Shown: positions 1-5,955 of the stretch, one piece after another | Numbering within the stretch: position 1 is the first letter of the stretch | Layout of the letters: the number at the start of each line of letters is the position of its first letter | Assembly: GCA_012729875.1 (NCBI GenBank) | Contig: JAAYCC010000047.1 | Coordinates: 1-12,362, forward strand | DNA: 12,362 bases | Origin: Clostridiales bacterium | Lineage (GTDB): Bacteria > Bacillota > Clostridia > Oscillospirales > Oscillospiraceae | Direction: 5' to 3' | Notes under the pieces: generated by a model | Database searches by the model: none | What the model was told of the DNA's origin: nothing | What the model saw: only the letters and a program-made list of their open reading frames with translations | Position numbers and translations under genes: made by a program

Positions 1-2
1 TT

Positions 3-367
3 TGGTGGAGATGGGGGGAGTTGAACCCCCGTCCGAAAGCGCTTCAACTAAAACTTCTCCGGGCGCAGACGGTTATTGCGGCGGCCATAAGCCGCCGGTT
101 CCCCTATTAACGCGGCAAGCCGTCACGCCGCATTATCGGGTAGCTTCATTGTGCATGGTACGCTCAAAGCTTTGCGCACTCACGGACGCTGCTAAGTGAC
201 GCCCTACACCCGAGCCGCAGCGCTCTCGGGGAGGACGGGTTGCCTTAAGCGGCAGCCAGTTCTAAAGAATCGTTGTTCTTTAATTTATAAGTGCCCATTT
301 TTTGGATGGTAGGCGCATCCGCCCGCTATTTTAGCCTCTACACCCCCGTCGAAACCGGTACATCCCC
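3..367 (-). ncRNA. ssrA: tmRNA (transfer-messenger RNA)
   Basis: tmRNA rescues ribosomes stalled on broken mRNAs: it enters as alanyl-tRNA mimic, then supplies a short reading frame that tags the nascent chain for proteolysis. On the minus strand the RNA begins GGGGATG (361-367) and ends CATCTCC-ACCA (3-13). These two ends form a 7-bp acceptor stem with one G-U pair, and CCA is encoded. The T-arm has a 5-bp GGGGG/CCCCC stem around a 7-base loop TTCAACT (14-30). The conserved 5' element TTTCGACGGGGG follows the acceptor, and a GCACTT stretch precedes the tag frame, as in Bacillus tmRNA. Several G+C-rich inverted segments lie between the tag stop and the T-arm (for example GGCGGC/GCCGCC near 79-97), fitting the pseudoknot region. 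The length of 365 nt is normal for a one-piece tmRNA. Its protein partner SmpB is encoded two genes upstream. Identification is very secure; the ends are inferred from the acceptor stem. Confidence 0.97.
245..277 (-). other. tmRNA tag-peptide reading frame, predicted tag (A)NNDSLELAAA
   Basis: Reading the tmRNA after the UUAAAG stretch gives AAC AAC GAT TCT TTA GAA CTG GCT GCC GCT TAA, which encodes NNDSLELAAA. The first alanine of the tag comes from the tmRNA charge itself. The resume codon is placed by analogy with Bacillus subtilis tmRNA, where a similar GCACUUAAAUAUAACU segment directly precedes it, and an A lies at -4 as expected. The C-terminus ends in leucine plus small residues as needed for Clp recognition, but as LAAA with Glu before Leu, where most tags have ALAA. 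The stop and frame are clear. The exact resume codon is less certain: the same frame is open upstream to a GGC at 293-295, which would add GTYKLK. Confidence 0.7.
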
Positions 368-372
368 ATATT

Positions 373-391
373 GCGTTCCATATAGGAACGC
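373..391 (-). other. Stem-loop in the 5' leader of pre-tmRNA
   Basis: GCGTTCC-ATATA-GGAACGC is a perfect 7-bp inverted repeat with a 5-base loop, ending 6 bases before the mature 5' end of tmRNA. With transcription starting downstream of the -10 box at 419-424, it lies in the leader that RNase P would remove. Read on the plus strand it is followed by TTTTT and could resemble a terminator, but no plus-strand gene ends here. A leader structure is the likelier reading. Confidence 0.5.
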
Positions 392-418
392 TTTTTCAAA
401 AAGAGGATCAGTTTGCTG

Positions 419-447
419 TCTATATTATAAGACGGGATTGTTGTCAA
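419..447 (-). promoter_or_regulatory. sigma-A type promoter of ssrA
   Basis: On the minus strand there is a perfect -35 box TTGACA (442-447), a 17-base spacer, and a -10 box TATAGA (419-424). The -35 box begins 10 bases past the stop codon of the isomerase gene. The predicted start is about 45 bases upstream of the mature tmRNA, leaving a short leader for processing. A second TATAAT overlaps the spacer but is only 12 bases from TTGACA, so it is not favoured. Confidence 0.7.
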
Positions 448-456
448 AATTGTTCC

Positions 457-981
457 CTACGCCCTCTCGGTTATGGGTTCGGGATAGGTGACGCCAAAGC
501 AATCAACTGTTACTTTATTCATGCGCTGGTCTTTGAGAGGTCTGTCGCTCCTGTCGGTGTCGGTCTCGGCAATGGAGTCAACTACGTCCATCCCCTCGAT
601 GACCTTGCCGAAGGCGGCATATTGGTTGTTCAGATGAGAGGCGTCCTTGTGCATTATGAAGAACTGGCTACCCGCAGAATCCGGAAACATTGCGCGAGCC
701 ATGGATAGCACGCCGCGCTCATGCTTAAGGTCGTTTTTAAAGCCGTTGCCGGTGAACTCGCCGGGTATGCAGTATCCGGGGCCGCCCGTACCTTCGCCGT
801 GGGGGCAACCGCCCTGGATCATGAACCCCCAGATGACGCGATGAAAAATGAGCCCGTCGTAAAAGCCCTTGTTTACAAGGGAGATAAAGTTGTTGACGGT
901 GTTGGGCGCAATCTCAGGATAAAGTTCAGCCCTTATAACACCGCCATCATCCATTTCGATGGTTACAATAGGGTTTGGCAT
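457..981 (-). CDS. Cyclophilin-type peptidyl-prolyl cis-trans isomerase
   Basis: The product is a 174-residue single-domain cyclophilin that catalyses cis-trans isomerisation of Xaa-Pro bonds and assists folding. No signal peptide or membrane segment is present, so it should act in the cytosol. The cyclophilin signature residues are in order: FHRV with catalytic Arg49, FMIQGG (53-58, including Phe53 and Gln56), SMARA (93-97), GSQFFI (104-109), HL (116-117) and FGKV (124-127). Almost the whole length is the domain, which is usual for bacterial cytosolic forms. The ATG at 979-981 is preceded by AAAGGA about 10 bases upstream. The gene starts 15 bases after smpB ends and is followed by the ssrA promoter with no visible terminator between, so smpB transcripts may continue into ssrA. 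The family is secure; I give no symbol because ppiA/ppiB naming is not consistent here. Confidence 0.95.
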   Translation of the reverse strand: MPNPIVTIEMDDGGVIRAELYPEIAPNTVNNFISLVNKGFYDGLIFHRVIWGFMIQGGCPHGEGTGGPGYCIPGEFTGNGFKNDLKHERGVLSMARAMFPDSAGSQFFIMHKDASHLNNQYAAFGKVIEGMDVVDSIAETDTDRSDRPLKDQRMNKVTVDCFGVTYPEPITERA

Positions 982-996
982 TTGCGTTTTTCCTTT

Positions 997-1464
997 CTAT
1001 ATGCTTTCTTTAAGGGCTCGCTCCATGTCCCGTCCGGCAGCCTTTTTTGCCTCGGTCTGACGCTTATCGAAGAGCTTCTTGCCCTGACACAGCCCTAGTT
1101 CGACCTTGACGCGGCTGTCCTTAAAATACAGCGACAGCGGAATAAGGGTCAGACCGTCCTGCCGGACTCTCGCGTCGAGCTTTTGTATCTCGCGCCTGTG
1201 CATGAGTAGTCTTCTCGCGCGCATGGGGTCACGATTAAAGATGTTGCCCTTTTCGTATGGGGAAATGTGCATACCTCGTACAAAAAGTTCGCCGTCCCTT
1301 ATGGTACAAAACGAATCCTTGAGGTTTACCCCGCCCGCTCGTACGGATTTCACCTCCGTACCAAAAAGCTCAATACCCGCCTCGTAACGATCAAGAATAA
1401 AATAGTCGTGGAATGCCTTGCGGTTCTGTGCCACAGGCTTCACGCCTTTCGCCTTCGGCGACAT
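997..1464 (-). CDS. smpB: SsrA-binding protein SmpB
   Basis: SmpB (155 aa) binds the tRNA-like domain of tmRNA, delivers it to stalled ribosomes with EF-Tu, and fills the decoding centre and mRNA channel with its C-terminal tail. Visible family features are NRKAFHDYFI near the N-terminus (14-23), GTEVKSVR (35-42), HISPYEKGN (66-74), RRLLMHRREI (84-93) and the basic tail GKKLFDKRQTEAKK (128-141), ending in an amphipathic lysine/arginine-rich segment. Length is normal. The ATG at 1462-1464 follows a strong AGGAGG about 7 bases upstream. An extended -10 element lies in the 61-base gap before the gene. The isomerase gene follows after 15 bases and then ssrA, so both components of trans-translation sit together. 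Function is secure. Confidence 0.98.
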   Translation of the reverse strand: MSPKAKGVKPVAQNRKAFHDYFILDRYEAGIELFGTEVKSVRAGGVNLKDSFCTIRDGELFVRGMHISPYEKGNIFNRDPMRARRLLMHRREIQKLDARVRQDGLTLIPLSLYFKDSRVKVELGLCQGKKLFDKRQTEAKKAAGRDMERALKESI

Positions 1465-1510
1465 ATCGAGTCCTCCTCTATAAACAATACACAGTATTAC
1501 CGTACAGGTA

Positions 1511-1519
1511 ATTATACCA
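1511..1519 (-). promoter_or_regulatory. Extended -10 promoter candidate for smpB
   Basis: On the minus strand TGG-TATAAT forms an extended -10 element (TGn plus a perfect TATAAT) about 45 bases before the smpB start codon. A TTGACA lies just upstream (1524-1529, overlapping the stop codon of the 79-aa gene), but only 7 bases separate the boxes, so it cannot be the matching -35. An extended -10 promoter can work without a -35 box. Confidence 0.45.
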
Positions 1520-1525
1520 CAACTG

Positions 1526-1765
1526 TCAAGATATTTCTTCTATTAAGCGCGCCATAAACCCGGGTATAAAGACTTTGACAGGAACAGCCATGATCAGACG
1601 TTTTCCATAAAGAGAAAACTGGCTTATCTCCAAGCTGTGCCAACCCGAGATTCCGTTTTTTTCAAGAGTCCTATGCACCAGTGAACTTACGCTGTCTTCA
1701 TCAGGTGTCTCCGCCTCCGCCGCCTCAATTATCAGAAGCTCTTCGGTGCAGATATGTACATTCAT
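1526..1765 (-). CDS. Small uncharacterised protein (79 aa) upstream of smpB
   Basis: I do not recognise this protein. The start is set at the ATG at 1763-1765 because GGAGGGAGG lies 7 bases before it; an in-frame ATG 16 codons further upstream (1813) lacks such a site. The product has 79 residues with no signal peptide and no membrane segment. It has an acidic first third (EELLIIEAAEAETPDEDS) and a hydrophobic C-terminal third (around LIMAVPVKVFIPGF) ending in ARLIEEIS, consistent with a small alpha/beta domain. No cysteine cluster or catalytic motif is visible. The stop TGA lies 61 bases before smpB, and a promoter element lies between, so the two genes may or may not share a transcript. The strong ribosome binding site and tight genomic fit argue for a real gene. 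Confidence 0.65.
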   Translation of the reverse strand: MNVHICTEELLIIEAAEAETPDEDSVSSLVHRTLEKNGISGWHSLEISQFSLYGKRLIMAVPVKVFIPGFMARLIEEIS

Positions 1766-1813
1766 TTTCCCGCCTCCCTCCAACTGCCATTCTACACTCT
1801 TACCGCTGCGCAC

Positions 1814-1834
1814 TTCCAGTTAAAATAACTGGAA
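1814..1834. repeat. Perfect inverted repeat in the divergent promoter region
   Basis: TTCCAGTT-AAAAT-AACTGGAA has 8-bp perfect arms around 5 bases. It lies between the start of the minus-strand 79-aa gene and the plus-strand Nudix/wal operon, next to the AT-rich stretch that probably holds the operon promoter. Position and dyad symmetry fit an operator for a dimeric regulator, but no known consensus is recognised. It does not match the direct-repeat WalR box (TGTWAH-N5-TGTWAH). Confidence 0.45.
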
Positions 1835-1836
1835 AT

Positions 1837-1865
1837 TTGGAGATTACTATGATATATATGATATA
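1837..1865 (+). promoter_or_regulatory. Candidate promoter of the Nudix-walRK operon
   Basis: TTGGAG (1837-1842) and GATATA (1860-1865) are separated by 17 bases within a very AT-rich stretch (1843-1875) that also offers TATATT and TATTAT hexamers slightly downstream. One of these probably serves as -10, giving a leader of about 25-35 bases before the Nudix start. The exact boxes cannot be fixed by eye. Confidence 0.3.
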
Positions 1866-1899
1866 TTATATTGCTAAAAACAATCGGAGGTACACCTTT

Positions 1900-2451
1900 A
1901 TGGATTATACGGAAAAACTTTACCGCCATATAAACGGATATAACGGTCTTATCATAAATACCACCCTGGACCGAGTGGTGCTGAAAAACGGCGAGCACAG
2001 TCTGCGCGAAGTCGTTGAGCACCCCGGCGGAGTTACTATACTCCCCATAGACGAGGACGGATGTGTATACTGTGTGCGTCAGTTTCGTTACCCCATCGGC
2101 ATGCATCTGCTGGAGGTACCTGCAGGTAAGCTGGAAAAAGGTGAGACTCCGTTGGAATGCGCCGTGCGCGAGCTCTCGGAGGAGACCGGAATTTCCGCAG
2201 ACGAGTATATAGATCTCGGAAAGATATATCCCTCCCCGGGCTACTGCAAGGAGACGCTACACATATTCATGGCGCGTAAGCTCCACTTCGGAGAGGCGCA
2301 TCCCGATGAAAACGAATTTCTGGATGTTGAAAAAATCCACATAGATGAGCTTTTCCGAATGGCAATGGAAAATGAGATTGCAGATGCAAAAACCGTTATT
2401 GCGATACTAAAAACAAGGGCGCTACTCGATAAAAAGACGACGGAGAGGTAA
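1900..2451 (+). CDS. Nudix hydrolase, ADP-ribose pyrophosphatase type
   Basis: The product (183 aa) belongs to the Nudix family that hydrolyses ADP-ribose, and probably related nucleoside diphosphate sugars, to AMP plus ribose-5-phosphate using Mg2+. The Nudix box is complete at residues 76-98: Gly76, Glu82, Arg90-Glu91 and Glu94-Glu95 match GX5EX7REUXEEXGU. A proline motif YPSPG at 110-114, about 15 residues past the box, is the mark of the ADP-ribose subfamily. The central VRQFRYP segment before the box is also typical. The start at ATG 1900 is chosen because GGAGG (1886-1890) lies 9 bases upstream. A longer in-frame ATG at 1850 would add an odd MIYMIYYIAKN-type leader within the presumed promoter. 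It is the first gene of the block and ends 5 bases before walR, so it probably shares the wal transcript. Family secure; exact substrate inferred. Confidence 0.93.
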   Translation: MDYTEKLYRHINGYNGLIINTTLDRVVLKNGEHSLREVVEHPGGVTILPIDEDGCVYCVRQFRYPIGMHLLEVPAGKLEKGETPLECAVRELSEETGISADEYIDLGKIYPSPGYCKETLHIFMARKLHFGEAHPDENEFLDVEKIHIDELFRMAMENEIADAKTVIAILKTRALLDKKTTER

Positions 2452-2456
2452 AGAAT

Positions 2457-3155
2457 ATGAGGAGAACCGTACTTATCGTCGACGACGAAAAAGCAATTGT
2501 CGATATTCTGAAATTCAACCTTGAAAAGGAGGAATACGATCCCGTCTGCGCATACGACGGTCTGGATGGTTTAAGGCTTGCGCGGGAGAAAAATCCCGAC
2601 CTTATACTTTTGGATGTGATGCTGCCCTTTATGGATGGCTTTGAGGTCTGCAGGACACTGCGAAGCGAAGGCAACAGCATACCTATTATAATGATAACCG
2701 CCCGTGAGGAGGAGACCGATAAGATTTTCGGACTTGAGCTGGGCGCCGACGATTACATAACAAAACCGTTTTCCGTTCGGGAGCTTATGGCGCGCGTAAA
2801 AGCGAATATACGCCGCGCAGCGGTCACTGACCTGCCTGCCCCGGAGGATTCCGGCGAATTACTGCATTATAAAGACATTGTAATAGACTATGCCCGCCAT
2901 TCCGTCTTCAAAAACGGCAAGAGCCTTGATCTGACACAACGGGAGTATGAGCTCATAAAGTTTCTCGCCGCAAGACCCGGCATTGTCGTGTCACGGCAGG
3001 AGCTAATGAGCGAGGTCTGGCAGTACAACTACTACGGTGACCTCCGGGCCGTGGACGTTGCCGTGCGCCGTCTGCGTGAAAAGCTTGAAACCAACCCTGC
3101 CGAACCCGAATATGTTATAACAAAGCGCGGCGTCGGCTACTTTTTCGCCGAATAA
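2457..3155 (+). CDS. walR: Response regulator WalR (YycF/VicR), OmpR family
   Basis: A 232-residue DNA-binding response regulator, the output half of the WalRK cell-wall homeostasis system. The receiver domain (about 4-120) has the acidic pair Asp9-Asp10, phospho-acceptor Asp53 in LILLDVMLP, switch Thr81 and Lys103 in TKPF. The winged-helix domain (about 130-232) ends with VITKRGVGYFF, the OmpR-type wing. The N-terminal DEKAIVDILKFNLEKE pattern closely resembles WalR of Bacillus, and the downstream walK, walH, walI and walJ genes support orthology over PhoP-like paralogs. The ATG at 2457 follows GGAGAGG (2442-2448), which overlaps the end of the Nudix gene, so the two are probably co-transcribed and coupled. 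In low-GC Gram-positives WalR controls autolysin and wall-remodelling genes and is usually essential (family knowledge). Confidence 0.95.
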   Translation: MRRTVLIVDDEKAIVDILKFNLEKEEYDPVCAYDGLDGLRLAREKNPDLILLDVMLPFMDGFEVCRTLRSEGNSIPIIMITAREEETDKIFGLELGADDYITKPFSVRELMARVKANIRRAAVTDLPAPEDSGELLHYKDIVIDYARHSVFKNGKSLDLTQREYELIKFLAARPGIVVSRQELMSEVWQYNYYGDLRAVDVAVRRLREKLETNPAEPEYVITKRGVGYFFAE

Positions 3156-3200
3156 CACTAAAAAGCTGTCGGTGTCGGCCGATTCGGGACGGAGGTCTCA

Positions 3201-4643
3201 ATGAACAAGAGTCTGTACTCAAAACTTGTTTTTATAATGCTTCTTATAATCCTGTCGCTGATGTCGGTGGTAGGAGCGTTCCTTATGAACGAGATCCGCT
3301 CCTTTTATCTTGATGATTTTTATGAGAAGATGAAAACCGTCTTTGAAAATCAAGGCCTGGCGAACGACCTCTATTCTGCTGCGGATGGTCCGGACGCCGC
3401 AAAACATATGGCGGAAATCGTACAGCTCTATTCCGGTCAGCTGGGCATTGACTCACGAAGCCGAAACTACTACATACTCAGCGGCGATACTGGTGCTGTG
3501 CTTGGAGGGTCCGGCAGTGAGGAGGGCGAGCTTGCAATGACCCCGAACATCACCACCGCTATAGGCGGAGAGGAGGGCTATATCAGCGTGCAGAGCGCCG
3601 ACTATATGGACGTGGCTCTCCCTATATCCGGGAGTACGGGTAATTATATCGTCTATATAATCGACAACAAGTCGTCCGTGCGTGAGCTGAGTTCCGCGAT
3701 GTTTGAGATCATCCTCGAGGCTCTCCTGATTGGTCTTGCCATTGCCGCCTTACTGAGTCTGCTTCTGGCAAAAACAATGGTCACACCTATACAGAGTCTC
3801 ACCCGCGCTGCGGAGCGCGTAGCCGCGGGTGACTTTTCCCAGAAGCCCGACTTTGGATCTGAGGACGAAATAGGAATTCTCACAAGGACCTTCAACAGTA
3901 TGGCCGGTCAGCTGGAGGACACTCTTAACGACCTTACAAAATCCGAGCAGATGCGCCGTGAGTTTGTTGCAAATGTGTCCCACGAGCTGCGTACGCCCAT
4001 AACAAGCATACGCAGCTATGCGGAGACGCTTATGGAAAACAGCGACCTGCCCCCACAGACCGAGCGGGACTTTCTCGGTGTCATAGTCAAAGAGAGCGAC
4101 CGCATGACCAATATTGTTTCAGATCTTTTGACGCTCTCACGCTTCGACGCCGGCAGCATAGAATTCCAGTTTGAGCGCTTTTCCATCAAAAAGGCTATAA
4201 GCGACGTCTATAACTCCATGCTGATGGAGGCTCAGAAGCACAATCACAAATTTACGCTGGAGTTCAAAACAGAGCTGCCGGAGATTGTCGGCGACAATGC
4301 CAGAATCGAGCAGGTTCTGATAAATATGGTATCCAACGCCGTCAAGTACACAAGGGACGGAGGCAGAATATCCATTACGGCGGGCGCTAATGCAGACGCG
4401 GTCTGGATATCTGTCCGCGACAACGGCATAGGCATCCCCACCGAGGATGTACCAAAGGTCTTTGACCGCTTCTACCGTGTCGACAAGGCGCGTTCACGGG
4501 AGTCCGGCGGCACAGGGCTGGGTCTTTCCATAGCAAAAGAAATTGTCACACGGCATAACGGTACCATTGCGCTGGACAGCAAAATAGGTAAGGGAACAAC
4601 AATAACCGTGACTTTCCCGGTGGAGGGTCCACATGAAAACTGA
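3201..4643 (+). CDS. walK: Sensor histidine kinase WalK (YycG/VicK), form without PAS domain
   Basis: A 480-residue membrane histidine kinase, partner of WalR. Order of parts: first membrane segment (about 9-29), extracytoplasmic sensor region (about 31-166), second membrane segment (about 169-190), HAMP linker (about 191-243, with TPIQSLTRAAERVAAGDF), HisKA domain with the H-box FVANVSHELRTPITSI (phospho-His261), N-box (IEQVLINMVSNAVKYT, 369-384), G1 box DNGIGI (407-412), F-box FDRFYRVD and G2 box GGTGLGL (436-442). All catalytic motifs are intact. The HAMP runs into HisKA through a short coiled linker. The cytoplasmic PAS domain of the ~610-aa Bacillus WalK is absent. The ATG at 3201 has GGAGG 5 bases upstream, 45 bases after walR. 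Its last 11 bases overlap walH. The symbol rests on operon context plus kinase similarity. Confidence 0.92.
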   Translation: MNKSLYSKLVFIMLLIILSLMSVVGAFLMNEIRSFYLDDFYEKMKTVFENQGLANDLYSAADGPDAAKHMAEIVQLYSGQLGIDSRSRNYYILSGDTGAVLGGSGSEEGELAMTPNITTAIGGEEGYISVQSADYMDVALPISGSTGNYIVYIIDNKSSVRELSSAMFEIILEALLIGLAIAALLSLLLAKTMVTPIQSLTRAAERVAAGDFSQKPDFGSEDEIGILTRTFNSMAGQLEDTLNDLTKSEQMRREFVANVSHELRTPITSIRSYAETLMENSDLPPQTERDFLGVIVKESDRMTNIVSDLLTLSRFDAGSIEFQFERFSIKKAISDVYNSMLMEAQKHNHKFTLEFKTELPEIVGDNARIEQVLINMVSNAVKYTRDGGRISITAGANADAVWISVRDNGIGIPTEDVPKVFDRFYRVDKARSRESGGTGLGLSIAKEIVTRHNGTIALDSKIGKGTTITVTFPVEGPHEN

Positions 4644-5940
4644 CATAAAACGCAGAGATCTTATACTTAATATAATCATAACGGTTCTTTTCGCAAGCGC
4701 CGTTTTTCTGTTCTGCAGAGCGGTATTCTTTGATATGGACAGTATTTCTGGAGGAATCGAAAGGCTCTTCGCTTCCGACACGCAGCCCTCCGGGGACGCT
4801 TTCTTGGGCGATGCAGCTTTGCTTCCTGTCTCTGAACCTCTCTATACACTTGTCACTCCGAAGAGTGGCTCACACTATGCGGAAAAGTATGGAAAAGGCG
4901 AAAAATATGATATAAAAAATATGTTTGCAGCAATATTTGGCGAGGCTCTGGGTTCCGCCGGCAGCCGTGAGCAGATCTCCGAAGCCGAGTGGCAGGCGGC
5001 ACTTAAGAACGCAGGCGTTTTTTTGGACTATGTATATCCGCAGTCCCTCGCTTATCTGTCCAAGGGCCTTGGCACTACTTGTTCGGACACGCTGAAAAAC
5101 ACTGTCGCACGCAGATTTATCCTCAGTATTGACGGCGACAAGCTCTATCTCTGCTTTATGGACGAAAAGGGCGGCTTTTACCGCTGCGGGACTGCCTCCA
5201 GTGCCAGCTCCCTGTCCTCAAAAATTTCCGAATGCCCTATTGGCATCTCACAGTTTTCCTTTGAGCTGGGAGACAGATACAAAAATCTCGACCCATATTT
5301 CATATTTACCAACGAGGATTTCGGAGTTGCTAATTTAAGCGCGGAAAACCCAGTCTATTCGACTCTGGCCAGCAGGTCGCTCCTGGATTGCTTTGGTATA
5401 AATGAGAATGCAAGCACCCACTATACCGAGCCGGACGGCTCCACAATCTATGTTGAGGGAGACAAAAGCCTGCGATTTGACTCCGGAGGCCGTCTTATAT
5501 ACAGTGTTAGCGGAGGAGACGGTATAGCAATCGCTAAAAGTGGTTCTTCTCCAACCGTCGACGAGGTGCTTACCGCCTGCGGCTCGATAACACGAAGGGT
5601 GTTTTTAAATTTCGGAATAGGCTCGGCTTTTGGAGTGACCGGCATCTCCGTCAGATCCGCGCCATCGGAATGCACGGTTTCCTTTGGTCAATTTATCAAC
5701 GGCATACCGGTGGCGGTAAACGGCGAGGCCGGGACCGCGACATATCGGATAAGCGGCGGCTCGATCGTCTATATTAATATAATTTTGCGCAGTTACACGG
5801 TTTCCAAGCTCAGCAGCACCGTACCGCTGCCTGAAAAGCAGACGGCCGCAATTGTCAACGAAACCGGAGGCGAGCCTGTGCTGATATATGTGGATGATAG
5901 CGACGCCGCCGCCACAGTTTCATGGATCACATTCTCATAG
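4633..5940 (+). CDS. walH: WalH (YycH)-like membrane-anchored regulatory protein
   Basis: The 435-residue product has one N-terminal membrane segment (about 9-32, ILNIIITVLFASAVFLFCRA) after a short basic cytoplasmic tail (KTDIKRRD), followed by a ~400-residue extracytoplasmic domain. In Bacillus, WalH and WalI form a membrane complex with WalK and adjust its activity. Here the assignment rests on topology, size and position directly after walK and before a second protein of the same build. Sequence motifs are weak, which is usual for this fast-evolving family. The ATG at 4633 follows GGAGG (4622-4626) by 6 bases and overlaps the walK stop by 11 bases, implying translational coupling. It is serine/glycine-rich, with Cys residues at scattered positions and no lipobox. 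It could be a lineage-specific protein playing the WalH role without close homology. Confidence 0.75.
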   Translation: MKTDIKRRDLILNIIITVLFASAVFLFCRAVFFDMDSISGGIERLFASDTQPSGDAFLGDAALLPVSEPLYTLVTPKSGSHYAEKYGKGEKYDIKNMFAAIFGEALGSAGSREQISEAEWQAALKNAGVFLDYVYPQSLAYLSKGLGTTCSDTLKNTVARRFILSIDGDKLYLCFMDEKGGFYRCGTASSASSLSSKISECPIGISQFSFELGDRYKNLDPYFIFTNEDFGVANLSAENPVYSTLASRSLLDCFGINENASTHYTEPDGSTIYVEGDKSLRFDSGGRLIYSVSGGDGIAIAKSGSSPTVDEVLTACGSITRRVFLNFGIGSAFGVTGISVRSAPSECTVSFGQFINGIPVAVNGEAGTATYRISGGSIVYINIILRSYTVSKLSSTVPLPEKQTAAIVNETGGEPVLIYVDDSDAAATVSWITFS

Positions 5941-5955
5941 GAACGGAGTAAAAAC

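Noticed and set aside
373..396. Plus-strand terminator (stem plus TTTTT)
   Set aside because: No plus-strand gene or transcript source precedes it; its location in the tmRNA leader gives a better explanation.
1681..1899. N-terminal extension of the Nudix frame by 73 codons
   Set aside because: It would run through the divergent promoter region and over the opposite-strand gene, and the residues are not like a Nudix domain. GGAGG at 1886-1890 points to the ATG at 1900.
1766..1899. WalR binding site (TGTWAH-N5-TGTWAH) upstream of the wal operon
   Set aside because: No pair of half-sites with the right spacing was found by eye here or in the walI-murA gap.
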